A program made the position numbers and the translations under genes. A DNA stretch of 64,000 nt from Chrysemys picta bellii (taxonomy: Eukaryota > Chordata > Testudines > Emydidae), in assembly GCF_011386835.1 (NCBI RefSeq), contig NC_088800.1, forward strand, positions 20,450,572 to 20,514,571, read 5' to 3'. This document shows, piece by piece, positions 24,386 through 36,865 of this stretch (its first letter is position 1; each line of letters starts with the position of its first letter). The notes under the pieces are model-generated. The model was not told the DNA's origin and ran no database searches. It saw nothing but the letters and a program-made list of their open reading frames with translations.

Positions 24386-24466
24386 AGAGCCAGATTCTCT
24401 TCTGGTAAATCTCTGTTGAAGTCAACGGTGATACCTCAGTTTACACTAACCGAGAATCTGGCCTCT
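24386..24466. repeat. Short palindromic MITE relic (81 bp)
   Basis: The left arm agagccagattctc matches the reverse complement of the right arm (agaggccagattctc) with one extra base. The centre holds 'ttgaagtcaacgg', the core shared by other small palindromes here. Confidence 0.65.
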
Positions 24467-25277
24467 AATTTGCACATGCAGTTACTATCATTACACATGG
24501 AAGTTAGGTATGTGTGCACAGAAACTGACAGTTATGCAGCAAACTGGCTACAGTATTGGTGTGAAATTGACAGGTGTTTTGCCAAACTTGTTAGCGGATC
24601 AAATACAAAGGAATATAAGATCTGCAATATACACCATCCCACTCTTATAAGGATTTGATTTGATGCACTGAAAGCTGAGTTTTGAAACATGGGTGCCGGA
24701 AAAACACTTTCCTAACCCCTCGTTAGGATATTGAAATTGACCCTTAGTTCCATAAAACTGGCATTTAAGTATGAATAGGGGCATGTACTTGGCTGTCTGA
24801 AAAATTTCACTCAGGCTTTAATGAAATAATGTACCCAAAAGGAATGTTACACCATAGTTGTGAGTATTCCCTGTAATACAAGGGACATTAAACTTATTTA
24901 CCATGACAGTTCCCTTATCTGATATTTTGCATGTTGGGTGCATTGTTCCTGTTTTATACGTTTAATAAATTGTTTCACCTTCAGATCACAAATCCTGCCC
25001 TGGTAAGCAGGACTGAAAGTGGTTGTTTAGTGGCCTGTGAAATGAGTTCTTTTCCGTTCAGAATTTAGGGAACTAGCTTGCACATCCAAAAGGCCCTTCA
25101 CAGTTGGCACTAATTGGCAATCTAAGTGGAAAGGACAAAGACGGATTAGACATGGAAAGTGAATCCTGTAGATAGTTTCTTCAGAACAAGGTTGAGACAT
25201 GCTGGCAAAGTCAGTGGGGGAAAGCTTACAGTTGTTGGGGTTGTCAGAATGACATCCTTTCACGGAAGGAGGCTGCA

Positions 25278-25515
25278 TAGTCCAGTCAGAGCCGGAATTT
25301 GGGTTTTATTTCTGGTTCTGCAATATACTTAATGGGTGAAATCCTGGCCATGTTGAAGTCAATAGGACTTTTGCCACTGATTTCACTGGAGCTAGCATTT
25401 CACCTGATGTGTGTGATTTTTTGGGGCAGATCACTTTACTTCCCTGTGCCTCAGTTTCCTGATCTTTAAAAAGGTGGTGATAATGCTTACCTGTCTTTGT
25501 AAAGTGCATTGAATT
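25278..25515 (+). repeat. MIR SINE relic, forward, interrupted
   Basis: 'tggttctgcaatatactt' near 25312 and 'cagatcactttacttccctg' through 'cctcagtttcctgatcttt' from 25428 follow the MIR order. Between them lies about 95 bp containing 'tgaaatcctggcc' and its near-inverse 'agctagcatttcac', which looks like a palindromic insertion. Confidence 0.65.
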
Positions 25516-26976
25516 GTATGGAAAGAAAATGTGTTTTATATTCCAGTCTTTATTTTTATGAAGTTACAAAACATTTTAAAAAACCCACTAAAATGACAAA
25601 GGAAAAATATACACATTTGTGCTTGTTCAGTTCTTTCTTTTAAAGAACCCCTAAAAATAAACATTAGCAGAAGTTTAAGCTGATGTTTCATAGAACATGT
25701 ATACCTGCTAAAAGGATTTGCTTGTCGTCTTGTCAAGAACAGTCTCCACTGATACACACCGTGGGCCAATTCCTGAAGTTCTGTCTCAGCTTTTACTCCA
25801 ACAAAACTCTGTGAGAGTGTTGTCTGAGTAAGGACTGAGTGTAAAGTAGGGAAGGAATTCATGATTTATCTATCTGTTTGAAACAGAACAAAAGCTTGCA
25901 AGCTAAATGAAATGAATTTAGCCCATGTACTCAAATATAATTTTATTTAAAAATATATTTTGAACAAGGAATCTTGGCTCATACAAGCTATGTTTTGTGC
26001 CAAACAACACAACCCAAGTAAAACATAGAGGTGTTTCACTCTCAATTTGCACTTTTAAGGTCAGAAAAAAAGGGAAATCATCATCCGTTGTGTATATATA
26101 AAGGAGAGTTGTTCTAAAGTGATTATTTTGTAAGTATTATACATGCTTCCAAACAATATTTTAAAAGATTCCCTCTGTAATCCCTAATTGTAGAAAAATA
26201 GCATGTTCCCTGTGTCAAGAAAATGCTATCTCTGTTAGCAGGATATGCAGTCTATTAAAATGTTTGACTAATTTGACATCCCAACTCAAATGTTAAATAG
26301 TTTTAACCTTGTGTTTCAGTGCTACAGGACTTATTGTTCCATGTGGCTATTGTTGGACAAAGATGATAGCTTGTATTTAACAGTTGTTCAGGGTTCAGTT
26401 CATTAAAAAATTCCTTACGAGGCTGGTGTGTAATTTTCCCATTAAAAAGTGTATGTGAAGGGCTGTAACAAGCATCTGATATAAAAACCCAATTGTCATG
26501 CAGATCACCACGGGGACATGATGTGTGGGCTGGGCTTGGACACTTAGCATTAAGAAGTGCTCCCAAAAACTGAACCCACAGCAGGAAGAAGAAAATTCTT
26601 TGGGGGCCCTGTGAAGACTAGTCATAGGGGTCAAAGCTTCAATTTGCTATCTGGCCTGATTTCTTACAGCACAAACTAAATGGTAACACAGAAAGGGAAT
26701 GCCCTGTTAAACACTACACAAGTCCTTTGTCTTAACAGTCATGGTTTCCTTCTTCCTCCAATTATGTTTTTGCATGAGTGACCCCTATTTTGGATTATGC
26801 ATCTCTTGGGAACATATTAGGAAAATGTAGCTCTTTTCACTGGAGGAAAGTCCACGGAGAGCAGGATACTTTTCCCCCTGAATTTTGCTCTCTCTGCTTC
26901 ATAGAATGAGCTAATGTTGGAGGGTTTTTTATTTTTAATAAAAAAATTGCACTAATATTTCATTTGGTGAAGTGAT

Positions 26977-27001
26977 GTTTGTTTGTTTGTTTGTTTGTTT
27001 T
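26977..27001. repeat. (TTTG)n microsatellite
   Basis: About six units of tttg, 100 bp upstream of exon 15. Confidence 0.9.
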
Positions 27002-27081
27002 TATTGAATACATTGAAAATAAGCCTTGCAAATGCAAGTTTCAGCCAGGCATTGAAAATCATTTAATTTAATTTCTAATAA

Positions 27082-27243
<162 letters not shown>

Positions 27244-27466
27244 TAAGACAAGTCACAATTAACTAACTAAGTTAAAGCATTAAAATTGCAATGATGGACA
27301 GACACACCATGGGTTAGCTCATAGCACCTACCACATGACACTGGATTGGTAGGTGCTCCCAAACTAATGAATGTCTTTATTTTTGAGGCTCACTATAATT
27401 GTTCACTTTTCTCTATTTTCTTTTTCCTTTCTTTCCTTTTCGAAAAATTTCTCAGGCAAGCTTCTT

Positions 27467-27528
27467 AGCTGATGTAAATCAGCATAACTCTATTAAAGTC
27501 AATGGAGCAATATCAATTTACATCAGCT
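27467..27528. repeat. Palindromic MITE relic
   Basis: agctgatgtaaatc at the left pairs with aatttacatcagct at the right (one mismatch), around a centre containing 'aaagtcaatggag'. Confidence 0.7.
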
Positions 27529-27654
27529 GAAAATCTGGCCACTCTGTTTTAAAACAGATGCATAAAACAGTACATAAGAACAAGTACCTCCCATTAGCAC
27601 ATCACTGCTTTCCTTTAGACAAGAGAGAAATTCTCCCAATATTCTCTGGGATAG

Positions 27655-27735
27655 TCTTTAGTTTTGTCATTAACATTCTAAATAAATGTTATTCTTGATG
27701 ATATTCTTTAGTTTTGTCATTAACATTATAGATAA
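27655..27735. repeat. Two-unit tandem duplication, period 50 bp
   Basis: 'tctttagttttgtcattaac' occurs at 27655 and again at 27705, with near-matching sequence continuing to 27685 and 27735. A recent-looking local duplication in intron 15. Confidence 0.8.
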
Positions 27736-28366
27736 AATTTTCCCATGAAGTAAATTTCTTCTATGTTAACATATCATTTTTTTTTAAAGTGGAACATGAG
27801 AACTTTTCCAGTGTCTAGAGATCTTTCTCTTTGCATACTCAAGAAAAATTGCCACCCATTTTAAAATAATTTGTAGTCTTGTAGATTTGGAAAAAAAAAA
27901 AAATCATGACCATCTATATGCCCCACTCCTGCAAACACAGAAATGCTTAACTTTATGCACAGGAGTAGCCTAGTTAACTTCTTGTTTGTTAGTGTTTCAA
28001 GGATTAGGGCCAGAGGTCCTATGTCCCATCTGCTTACCCCTGTTTTTTTGTTTACTTCTACAAATTATGCGAACTTCCAAATGTCTAGCCCTTTTTTTGA
28101 CCTACAAGTTATCAATTTAAAACACAAGCGTCCATGTTTTTGCTTTTGTGTATATTCTGTGTCTCTAAGGAAAAACAATGAAGTGGCTGCAGTGTGGCTG
28201 CAGATTCTCACTTTGTTTTGGAAATAGCTTGTGGGCCAGTTGGAAGTTAGGCTGCAGAATGGAGTTGCTTAGCTCAGCATTTCTGTCCTGATCCTTCTAT
28301 TGCTCAAAATACAAACTCGCTGGGCTTAATCCCTGGTGTTTCACAAGTGATGAATTTGGGCCCAAC

Positions 28367-28487
28367 GGTGCTGGAACAACGCGTATAGTGGGGGTGCTGA
28401 GAGCCACTGAACCAAACTGTAAACCTTGTATATAATGGAAACCACTTCAAGTCAGGGGGTGCAAGAGCACCCCTAATTCCAGCACAT
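28367..28487. mobile_element. Small TIR element (about 121 bp)
   Basis: Starts ggtgctggaac and ends ttccagcac, an inverted repeat of about 9-11 bp, and contains a 'gggggtgctgagagc' segment. I recall this family as frequent in turtle sequence. It is non-coding, and I could not confirm a target duplication. Confidence 0.55.
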
Positions 28488-29341
28488 ATGTTTGGGCCTG
28501 TATGAATCAGGAACAAATAATACATTTGGATAGAAACAGAAGGAAAACAATTTGATGTAAAGTGAAATCCACCCTCAAAATCTGCGAATAAAGTCGAATA
28601 TTCAAAAATAACATTGTTTATGTATTTTTTTCCCTTCAAAAATGACGTGACACCTCAGAGTGTTGGTATGTGCTAATCTTCATTTCTGGAATCCTGACGT
28701 GGGTCAATGTTATGAAAAGTTAATGCCCCTATCACATGACTGACTCCCAAGATTACTGTTAGGTCTTGAAGCCACCCTATATTCAATATTTATATTTATA
28801 TTACTACAGTGGTTGCCAGTTTAAAATTGCAATGACCATGCCATTAAATAATGATAATAATAATACAGATATACCTACCCATATACATTCTTCACATGGA
28901 AGTTGCAAGATTTCATTAATAAATATTTTGAGATGAAAGGTCCCAGAGTAATGTAAAATTATCTCTGTTTAATAACCTGGCCAAATTGTTCAGTTTTCAA
29001 AAGCTGATTTTTTTGATAGGCTATCTCTATAAGGGCTCAACTCAGGAAGCTTAATTTAGCATGCAGTAGCTATGGATAATTGATTTTCCTCAGGATTTTC
29101 AACCCCTGTCAGGCTTACAGTGTGAGGAAGCAGAATTCTTTGCACTGAGTTGAGTGCTAAGTGATGAGAGAGGTTATATTTGAGTGAGATCTACTGAGAA
29201 AATGATTAGTAAAAATTATATTTGACAGCTATTTCACAGTGTTTGAAATCTGGTTCTAAAGGTGTGACTGAATATATTTTGATTTATGGCATTATTCTTG
29301 TGGCTATGCTAGATCCCTGATGGATTATGTTTCTCATTTAG

Positions 29342-29494
29342 ATACACATATGCGAAGCACATGCTATGGTGAATACAAGAGAGGTCAATGTGTTAAACCA
29401 TTATTTGGCGCTGTTACTAAATCGGAATGTTGTTGTGCCAGCACTGACTATGCCTTTGGAGAACCTTGTCAGCCATGTCCTGCTCAAAATTCAG
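29342..29494 (+). CDS. FBN1: FBN1 exon 16: TB2 domain, first part
   Basis: Encodes 51 residues starting [17 protein letters not shown], with the triple cysteine in KSECCCAS, and ending CQPCPAQNS. It supplies seven of the eight TB2 cysteines. Nearly identical to human FBN1 (human GGYKRGQCIKP reads [11 protein letters not shown] here). TB2 is encoded in two exons in fibrillins, and this split is retained. The acceptor is catttag and the donor gtacag. Confidence 0.95.
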
Positions 29495-29832
29495 GTACAG
29501 TATGTTTAAGAAGTACGAAATTTGACCTAAACTTTTCATTGATAATTAATTTTTACAAAGGTCTCAATTCTGACAGTAAAAGTCACATACATTGATCCTG
29601 TCATTCATAAATCCCAAATCTGGAGAAGTGTAACCTTAGGTGCATGACACACACATCGCTGTGTCTTGGAACGTCTGCTACCGTGCATGTATGAAGAGTA
29701 AAGGGGTGAATATTTTTTTAAGAGGCATAAATGAACACCAAGAATCTGGCCCATGATCACTGCAAGCATTATGCCAGATTTTCAAGCAACGGCCTCCATT
29801 GTTGTCAACGTGAATAACTGGACACAGTTTTG

Positions 29833-29955
29833 ACCTCAGAATTATTTGTAGGCACATTTTAGGTAATTGAGGGTTTCTGAATAGTTAATTGCACCTTCCG
29901 TTCAAGAGTCTGGATATCTAAATGACCTAAATTGTGTCCACAAATAACTGTGGGA
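29833..29955. repeat. Diverged palindromic MITE
   Basis: The left arm around 'attatttgtaggcacatttt' and the reverse complement of the right arm, 'gttatttgtggacacaattt', match for about 30 bp with scattered differences. Confidence 0.55.
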
Positions 29956-30917
29956 TCAGTCAAAAACATGTCTTCCAATTGTGGATGCAAAAAGGGGAGC
30001 CAGTTAAGGATACTTGAGCCTCTCACCTGAAACTCCCGAAAACAATACCGTTCACTTATTTGGACCATAACTACACTCTGGCAAGCTTGCAATCCTAGTC
30101 ATTTTCCCTGTGCAGGCACTGCTGCTAGAAAAGCACTTTCTGCAGGAACAGTGTGCTGACACGGTCCCGGGACAGAAGTCAATAAATAAGACAACGGGGC
30201 TCCACGGAGGTCCTTCTGCTGAGCCAGTTGCAGAATCAGGGCCATAGTTAATCTATTGGTTCTCATCGCTGTCTACAAAGTTATTGTAGTCAAGCGAAAT
30301 GTGCCATAATATGGGCAGCACAGAAGGATCTCAAGATAATCTGGTATCTACTTTGTAGGTGAAGATAGTTCAAGATTTTTTTGATCTTAGTTTTAATGGG
30401 CAACCTTATGTAAAGGGACAGGGAGATGTAACCAGTTGGAACAAATTAGCCTAGTTTAGTTGATGTGTGCTCTTCAAAGAGACCTTGCTGTTCACCATTT
30501 GACAATAAGCCACGTTAGTTAGAATAGCAACAAAACACCGGAATGTTATCAGAGCAGGAAAGAGCCTTTCCATCAGCGCCTGTTGATACCAGGGCTCCCT
30601 TCTTATTGCACAGTACAGTTAAAATGTTTTGAAAATGTAGGGCTCAATGCCATTGACTTCTGTTTTATATTTGAATTAATTTAACAGAACATTTACACAT
30701 GTGGAAGTTATTTCTTCTGGGCTCTTTTGCCCTCCTCTTCTATTGTTAAAGATGCCAACTCATGAAGGGTAAAATATAGGACATGTTCAGCTTTCAAGGC
30801 AGAAGGGAGGAGAGAATTTTTCAGAAATAAGTTATTGTTTCAGGAACCGAAGAACTTCCTCAAAGGAAGAAGTTTGTCTCTTGCTGCTCAGAAACTCCTC
30901 CCACACTAACCTTACAG

Positions 30918-30955
30918 CCCTGTTCTAAATGTATCCTACCCCTGTTCTAAATGTA
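30918..30955. repeat. Short tandem duplication (16 bp, period 22)
   Basis: ccctgttctaaatgta occurs exactly at 30918-30933 and 30940-30955. Confidence 0.9.
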
Positions 30956-31839
30956 GCCACGTGCTGACTCCAATGTGTATTAGATTCTTTTCATCGTATG
31001 TGAAAGTGGTTATGTGATTCAAAGCAGTGAAAGCAATCTATTTTAAATTTCTGTGTGTAAGATTACTTCAGGCCTAATCTTGACATGGGAGTTTTGCCAG
31101 AACAAGGAGTTCAGCAGAGTCCCTTTGCAAGATCTTTAACCCAGCATATCTTTGTTTCAATTTCTTTGGGATCAGGGAGCAAACACTTGATCCAAGTTAT
31201 TGGCAGTTTTCATGAGTTAGAGCATCTGTTAAACATAGGACTTTGGTACACAAATTAAATGGCTCGTTATAATGACAGTGGAAGACACTTTGCATGTGGC
31301 AGTACTGAAAAGAGAGAGAGACAGAGACCGACCACTAGGTATATAGGGATGGCTATTACCTAAATTAACAGCAATGTAATTATCTGGGCAGTTAGCAAAA
31401 TACATATGTGGTTGAAGGTGCTGACTTGTATCTTGTAGTGATATTTAGTCTGGTTATGGCTGTGCAATGCTGTCTGAGCGTTGTGAGTTCATCAGAAGAA
31501 TTTAGGCATGCACAGAAACTTGTGAGACTCCTTGTAAAAATGAGTTCCTGTGAGTGCCTGAAAACTTTCCTGCTTGTCCACCTTACAGTTAGGCACATAT
31601 CATTTTGCCTGGATTTGTCACAAAATACACACGTGTGGCTAATTTGCATGTGCACTGTGTGTATTTTTGTTAAAATAGCCTAAAGTCGATGAGGTTTAGA
31701 GCCAGGTGATGGTAATGACATTTTTAGAGTGATGGCAAGATGCTTTGTTGCAATGGGATAATAAATCTGCTTGTAGACAACCTTGCAAACAGTTAGTTTA
31801 AAAGGAACAAAAGAAACATTTATTTTTAATATTTTTCAG

Positions 31840-31893
31840 CTGAGTACCAGGCTCTATGCAGCAGCGGACCAGGCCTGGATTTAGAAGGAAGAG
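31840..31893 (+). CDS. FBN1: FBN1 exon 17: TB2 domain, last part
   Basis: A 54-bp micro-exon encoding AEYQALCSSGPGLDLEGR, which contributes the eighth TB2 cysteine. The first half is identical to human. The tail that links to cbEGF7 differs (human has a Met/Ser/Ala-rich end, here acidic and basic residues), which suggests weak constraint on the linker. The acceptor is tttttcag and the donor gtaaga. Confidence 0.93.
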
Positions 31894-32683
31894 GTAAGAG
31901 CACATAACAGTATCACTTGAAATTTAGACCAGGGTAAAAGAGTCAATGTGATGAGTTACTGTACATTGTAGGGAAGTAGTGAGAGGAGTGGTCTCTGTAT
32001 GGTTTGCAGCATGTTCAAAGAAATAAGCCTAGGTTTAACCCCCTGGAACGCATCATTTCACTCTAATGGCTGCTCAAGCACGTATGCTCATCAGGCTTAC
32101 GTGGGAACGCTCTTTGGGAGTGGCAGATTGTAAACCATGTATTTTTTACTGCAGCATTATACATTTCATTATCTAGAGAACACCAGCCTGCAGCCACACA
32201 GAACAACAAGCCACAGTGTGCATTTAGCTTACTGGATACTTTAACATACCCATCCCCTGGGATGATGCTGGGAGGCCTGATAAATCACCCATTTGACCTT
32301 AAATGCAGGGCAGATGTTTGTAAATTGCCTCACAAATAACTGCCTTGTGATGGATTGCTCGTCATTTTCAGCACCATAGCTGTAGCAGGGAAGAGACCAA
32401 CTGTGAATAGAGGGGGAAAAAGGGAATCATCAAAGAGGAAAATACTCTGTGCTGTTGATTCTCTCTTTATCCAATGATCCCTCAGCCTCCCAATTTATCG
32501 TATATTGAGAAACTGGTACATGGCACATTCTACATGACTTTCTGTATGGGAGTTCTTAATTAGAAGGGCATCTTCGTGAAAACGTGGGAACTCAATGTTC
32601 TTGATATTGAAAAATATGACTTTTTCTAGTTTAGTGAATGTGATAGTCCAAAGGAAATCATGAACTTTGTTGTGTTTGTTCAG
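31894..32683 (+). other. FBN1: Intron 17 (790 bp)
   Basis: No repeat or conserved feature recognised. Confidence 0.85.
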
Positions 32684-32809
32684 ATATTAACGAATGTGCA
32701 CTGAATCCTGATATCTGCCCAAATGGAATCTGTGAGAATCTGCGTGGAACATATAAATGCATATGTAATTCTGGGTATGAAGTGGATGCAAGCGGGAAAA
32801 ACTGCATTG
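32684..32809 (+). CDS. FBN1: FBN1 exon 18: cbEGF7
   Basis: Encodes 42 residues starting [17 protein letters not shown] and ending GKNCI. A canonical cbEGF (D-I-N-E, Asn in CENLRG, Tyr in TYKC). Differs from human at only a few positions (ALDPD to ALNPD, VDST to VDAS). The acceptor is gttcag and the donor gtatga. Confidence 0.95.
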
Positions 32810-34361
32810 GTATGAAATTTCCCTTTTTCCTTATCAAACCTTGATGCTTGACTGCCTCCGCCCAAGTGTTCCCTTGATCCTTCCCATCTGCTCCACTGAT
32901 ATTATCTGATTTTCCTCTGATCCTTCTACCTTCCTTTCTTCGCTCTCCAATGCTCTTCCTGTCCTCCAGCATGCTGTGTCCAACTTCAGTGTCCACCCCT
33001 ACTTATTGTCTCTCTTCCGTCCTACCCAACTCTGACCTTCCCAGCCACTCCTCCAAGCCCACCCAGTTACTGCACCACTATGTTTCCATCCTTCATCACA
33101 GCTCTTCCCCCATTCCTCTGTAGTCTTTCCCTTGGCCCTCTCCATCTACTTTCCTGGCCTGCTTTTAAGTTTCTGAGACTTTCTACTTTACTTCCCAAAT
33201 CTCCCTGCCCCTTGTAACACTTCTGCTGTTCCCAGCTGTTGCTTTGGCTCTCTGTTTTTCTACAGCCTTCCCAGCTTCTCTCAACACTTTTTGAGGTCTC
33301 TCTGACACGTCCAGTTCTGCCTAACTGCTCTTTGGGACTTACTGATGTTCACCTATCCTTTATGGGCCTGTGCCACCTTCTTGCAGCTTTTCTCAAATGA
33401 CCAATCTCATGCAAAGATCCCCTACGGAGTCTTGAGCTTTGGCTTCCCAAAGATCAGGTCCGCACTAGCATTTTTATTCAAATTTCCCTCCCGTGCAGCT
33501 AGTGTAGACTAGTCTCTTTCCCCACAGTATCTAACCCAGCCCAGAACAGGTCTAGAAAACATGGGGGTTTAAATGCCAGTGATCTACCAGCAGCCAATCT
33601 AAACGAGTGCTCTCACCATTTCTACAGTCAGTGGAGCAACTCCAGCAGTAGTATGAAGGGTGAGAAATTTTGAAGAAAATTTCTAGTGCAGACGAGACCA
33701 AAGGGTGATTTTCAGCATTATGACTGTGCCAAATAGATAAATCTTTTATAAAAAGAGGAAATGGCTAAACTTCTCTTGGTTGAATATTCATTAAAATAAT
33801 AGAGCACTGGGAAGGGGAGGGAGGAAGGAAAGGGATCCAGAAAAATATAAACAAGTTTTTCAAATTTTCCCAATTTTAAAAAGAATAAAATAAAATAAAC
33901 AGGAAAGAATAAAATTTTCTCTAGTTGTTACCCAGGTAGTTAAAATGAATACATCTGTTATTGTTACTCTTATTTTCATGGCAGATCCTCAGTAGATAAG
34001 AAATAAAGTACAGTAATTGTAAAATAAAAGGATACATCATCTTAATTTTTTACTTTCTGGTATGACTGTAGTTATGTTTGTACTGGGCATTATTTTTATT
34101 TTAAATAATTTCAAGGGCCATTCCTGTAAGTGTAAACTATTAAAGCTCTCCAAAATGCTGCTCTTTCAGTGGCTTTGCAAAACAATGCAAGGCATCTCTC
34201 TCTCTCTCTCTCTCTCCCTCTCCCTTCCCCCACCCCCCACCTCACACACGTACAGGAAGATCAGTCCTAATGAAAAGTGGCTGTTTGGAAAGGGAATTAT
34301 TTCATGGCCTCTTGTCAAGGCATGTTTTTTTTTCTCGTAATGTTTCTAATTTTCATTGCAG
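32810..34361 (+). other. FBN1: Intron 18 (1,552 bp)
   Basis: The first 670 bp (to about 33480) are strikingly pyrimidine-rich on the + strand. A CT microsatellite lies at 34194-34225, about 140 bp before exon 19. No transposon was identified with confidence. Confidence 0.8.
34194..34225. repeat. (CT)n microsatellite
   Basis: About 11 CT units followed by a ccctctccc run. It adds to the pyrimidine-rich 3' end of intron 18 but lies well upstream of the actual acceptor. Confidence 0.9.
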
Positions 34362-34487
34362 ATATTGATGAATGTGCATTGAACACGCTGCTGTGTGACA
34401 ATGGACAATGCAGAAATACCCCTGGAAGCTTCACCTGCACCTGTCCCAAAGGATTTATATACAAGCCTGATCTAAAAACATGTGAAG
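34362..34487 (+). CDS. FBN1: FBN1 exon 19: cbEGF8
   Basis: Encodes 42 residues starting [17 protein letters not shown] and ending LKTCE, with six cysteines, Asn in CRNTPG and Phe. The second half ([15 protein letters not shown]) is identical to human FBN1. The acceptor is cattgcag and the donor gtaatt, one of the weaker donors in the window. Confidence 0.95.
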
Positions 34488-35576
34488 GTAATTGATAACA
34501 GCCCATTACATTCTAGCTATATTAATTGCCGTTTAAAGCATTTTACCATATTACTGGAGTTCTTAGCCAGCAGTTGATATGATTTCCAGTTAAGGCAGAA
34601 TAGAATAGTTCTATTAATGGAAAGAAGCTAGTCAGTGTAAATTCAATCCATGAAAGCTTAAAATCGAATAAAATCTCCAATGCAAACTAGAGCTGTATTA
34701 ATAGCCTACGGAGAACAGCATGGAGATTGCCAATATTATACCTTTGACTGAATATTAAAAAAAATAAAAAAAAATAAGCTATTTGTATTCCTGAGACAGT
34801 TTCAGGGGTAAGGTTTTAACTTCTGCTGTACAGACACATGTCAGATTTACATAACAAAGCTTCTTTCCCTATTTATTTATTTAGTATAGGCGATGCAGGT
34901 AGTGCCGACAGTGAAGATTTTTATTATTTACCATGTAGTAATGTTGAAAATGTGCCCAGTATATTTGAAACACCAAGGGGGAGGCAGTGTCTGGCCTGAA
35001 GAGTGTGCAGTCTATAAAGACAAAGGGAAATGATGGGTGGGGGACAAGAATGCAACATATGAGGGTTAGACAATGTGATGGTAAAAACACTTGTGTCTGG
35101 TCTAAGTCAGCACTGTCCCCATCCCTACCACCAGCGGAACTGCACAAATGCTTGTGACAATAGTGGGGAAAGTGCTAGTGTTGATGAGACCCAAGTGTTT
35201 TAGAATAGGCTGTATAAGTCCAACTGAGCCAGGTGGGTCCTAGTTTCAAATCCCATTTGAGCCACAGGCTTAACATGTGGCCAAATCACTTGACCCAACT
35301 CAGTCAGTACCGTTGTAAAACTGGGCAGTTCGACCTCACTGAAAAAAACAGATGCAGCAGCTGAGTAGAGCTTTCCTGTCAATGTAATGAGTTAGCACAT
35401 TTTTTGGTCATGTATTCCATCACTCTTCCAGGAAGAGCACCATAGCTGGAAACCAAAATATCAGGAGAATTTCCTATCGAGTAGGAAGATTCTTTCTGTT
35501 TTAGCTAGATTGAAGGAGGCCTTCTGAAGTCTTACTGGCAGCAATAGGCACTAATGTGAGTGTGTTTCTCTTCTAG
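34488..35576 (+). other. FBN1: Intron 19 (1,089 bp)
   Basis: AT-rich, with an A-rich tract near 34750 and a faint MIR-like relic at 35222-35345. Nothing else was seen. Confidence 0.8.
35222..35345 (+). repeat. MIR-like relic, forward (weak)
   Basis: Ordered phrases 'ggtcctagtttcaaatccc', 'gtggccaaatcacttgacc' and 'ttgtaaaactggg' follow the MIR consensus loosely. Confidence 0.45.
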
Positions 35577-35696
35577 ATATTAATGAGTGTGAGTCTAATC
35601 CCTGTGTTAACGGAATATGCAAAAATACACTTGGCTCTTTTGCTTGTGAATGTAGCCCTGAAAGTACTTTGGATACAACAAGAACCATCTGCATAG
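35577..35696 (+). CDS. FBN1: FBN1 exon 20: cbEGF9
   Basis: Encodes 40 residues starting [15 protein letters not shown] and ending RTICI. The first loop is short. The calcium ligands D-I-N-E, Asn (CKNTLG) and Phe are in place, with six cysteines. The last loop ([14 protein letters not shown]) keeps the unusual human-type sequence lacking the usual G-Y/F turn (human CSSESTLDPTKTIC). It borders hybrid domain 2. The acceptor is ttctag and the donor gtattt. Confidence 0.95.
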   Translation: MLMSVSLIPVLTEYAKIHLALLLVNVALKVLWIQQEPSA

Positions 35697-36727
35697 GTAT
35701 TTATTCATCAAAGATAACGTGTTCATTAGTTGAAAATGTCCGGTGACCAACAAATATTGTACACCAAATCCAGAAAGTGTTTAAAAATAACTTGGATAAA
35801 TAGGTTTAGGGGAAAATGTTACAGGAAAAAATGTTAAGAAAGTATTTGTTTTCACCATTATCTTGGGTACATGACTCTAGCTATTGGGAACACAATGTGC
35901 TTTTATATCAGATTTGAGAGAGAGGTGATAGATGTTGTGCATAGTATACAGATGCACAGGGCCAGCTCCTCAAAACTATACATGCCCATTTGGGTGCTTC
36001 TACAAGGGAGGCTACCAAATGGGCACAGATTATAATTTGAGGAAGGGCTAGTTTGTGATTTGAGGTGGAGCAAGAGATGCTGTGCAGGCTGTCACACCCC
36101 AGGAGTAACAAGACATTGTGACTTGGAGATACTCCCCTGAGTCACATTTCCTCCCCTGCTTCCTCCTTGCTTCTGGGAGTCAATAATTTACTGTTGACAC
36201 AGTAAATTACTAAACCCAACTCCTGTGCTGGCTCACCTTCTCTGGCCAGTGAGCAGGGCGGTGGAGACCCACCCTCCATTAAGTCCTCGCTTATTCTTTG
36301 CCAATCCCTGCCCACCTGCTCGGAGAAGGCAGGACACTAGCTCAGCTTACTCTCATGCACCCAGTCCCAAGGATCAACGAGGAGCGTAAATGGCGTTTGT
36401 TCTCCCTCTTACTGTTCTTCCTGGATATATAATCTGAGTCACAGTAAATATAGTGCTGCAGATACTGAATGGTGCCACTGGGATCAATAGGCATGAAGTC
36501 AGTGGAAGTTGTAGGGGTTCAGTACGGAGTCAGGTTTCAGAATGTGGCTCAGTAGAGGGAAGTGTACAATAAGAACATTTTTAATATATTCCATTCTAAT
36601 AGTGTCAGTTATAAGTTTTGCATGCTGACTTAACCGTTCTATATATGTGTGTGTGTGTTGTGTATTTATGTGAATATATGTAATGTTAAGTACTCTGTAT
36701 GGCAGCGTCTTGTGTTTTTTCCAACAG
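35697..36727 (+). other. FBN1: Intron 20 (1,031 bp)
   Basis: Contains a short TA/TG alternating tract (about 36640-36662). No transposon was recognised. Confidence 0.8.
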
Positions 36728-36865
36728 AAACTATAAAAGGCACCTGTTGGCAGACTATTGTGAATGGAAGATGTGAAATAAATATTAATGGGGCAACTCT
36801 CAAGTCCCAGTGCTGTTCCTCGCTAGGTGCTGCGTGGGGTAGCCCATGTACACCCTGTGAACGAG
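36728..36865 (+). CDS. FBN1: FBN1 exon 21: hybrid domain 2, first part
   Basis: Encodes 46 residues starting [16 protein letters not shown] and ending CTPCER. Hybrid domains combine TB-like and EGF-like halves. This exon carries six of the eight cysteines, including the adjacent pair in SQCCSS, and keeps [14 protein letters not shown] unchanged from human FBN1. The acceptor is ccaacag and the donor gtaaga. A hAT-like transposon begins only 20 bp after the exon, just beyond the donor consensus. Confidence 0.95.

Larger units (their letters stand above)
29495..31839 (+). other. FBN1: Intron 16 (2,345 bp)
   Basis: Holds a diverged palindromic MITE (29833-29955) and a short tandem duplication (30918-30955). 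Nothing else was recognised. The open frames around 31400-31680 on both strands have no supporting features. Confidence 0.8.

Noticed and set aside
31392..31683. Opposed open frames of 87 and 91 codons in intron 16
   Set aside because: Exact overlap on both strands, no splice sites in phase with FBN1 and no recognisable domain. Consistent with chance.
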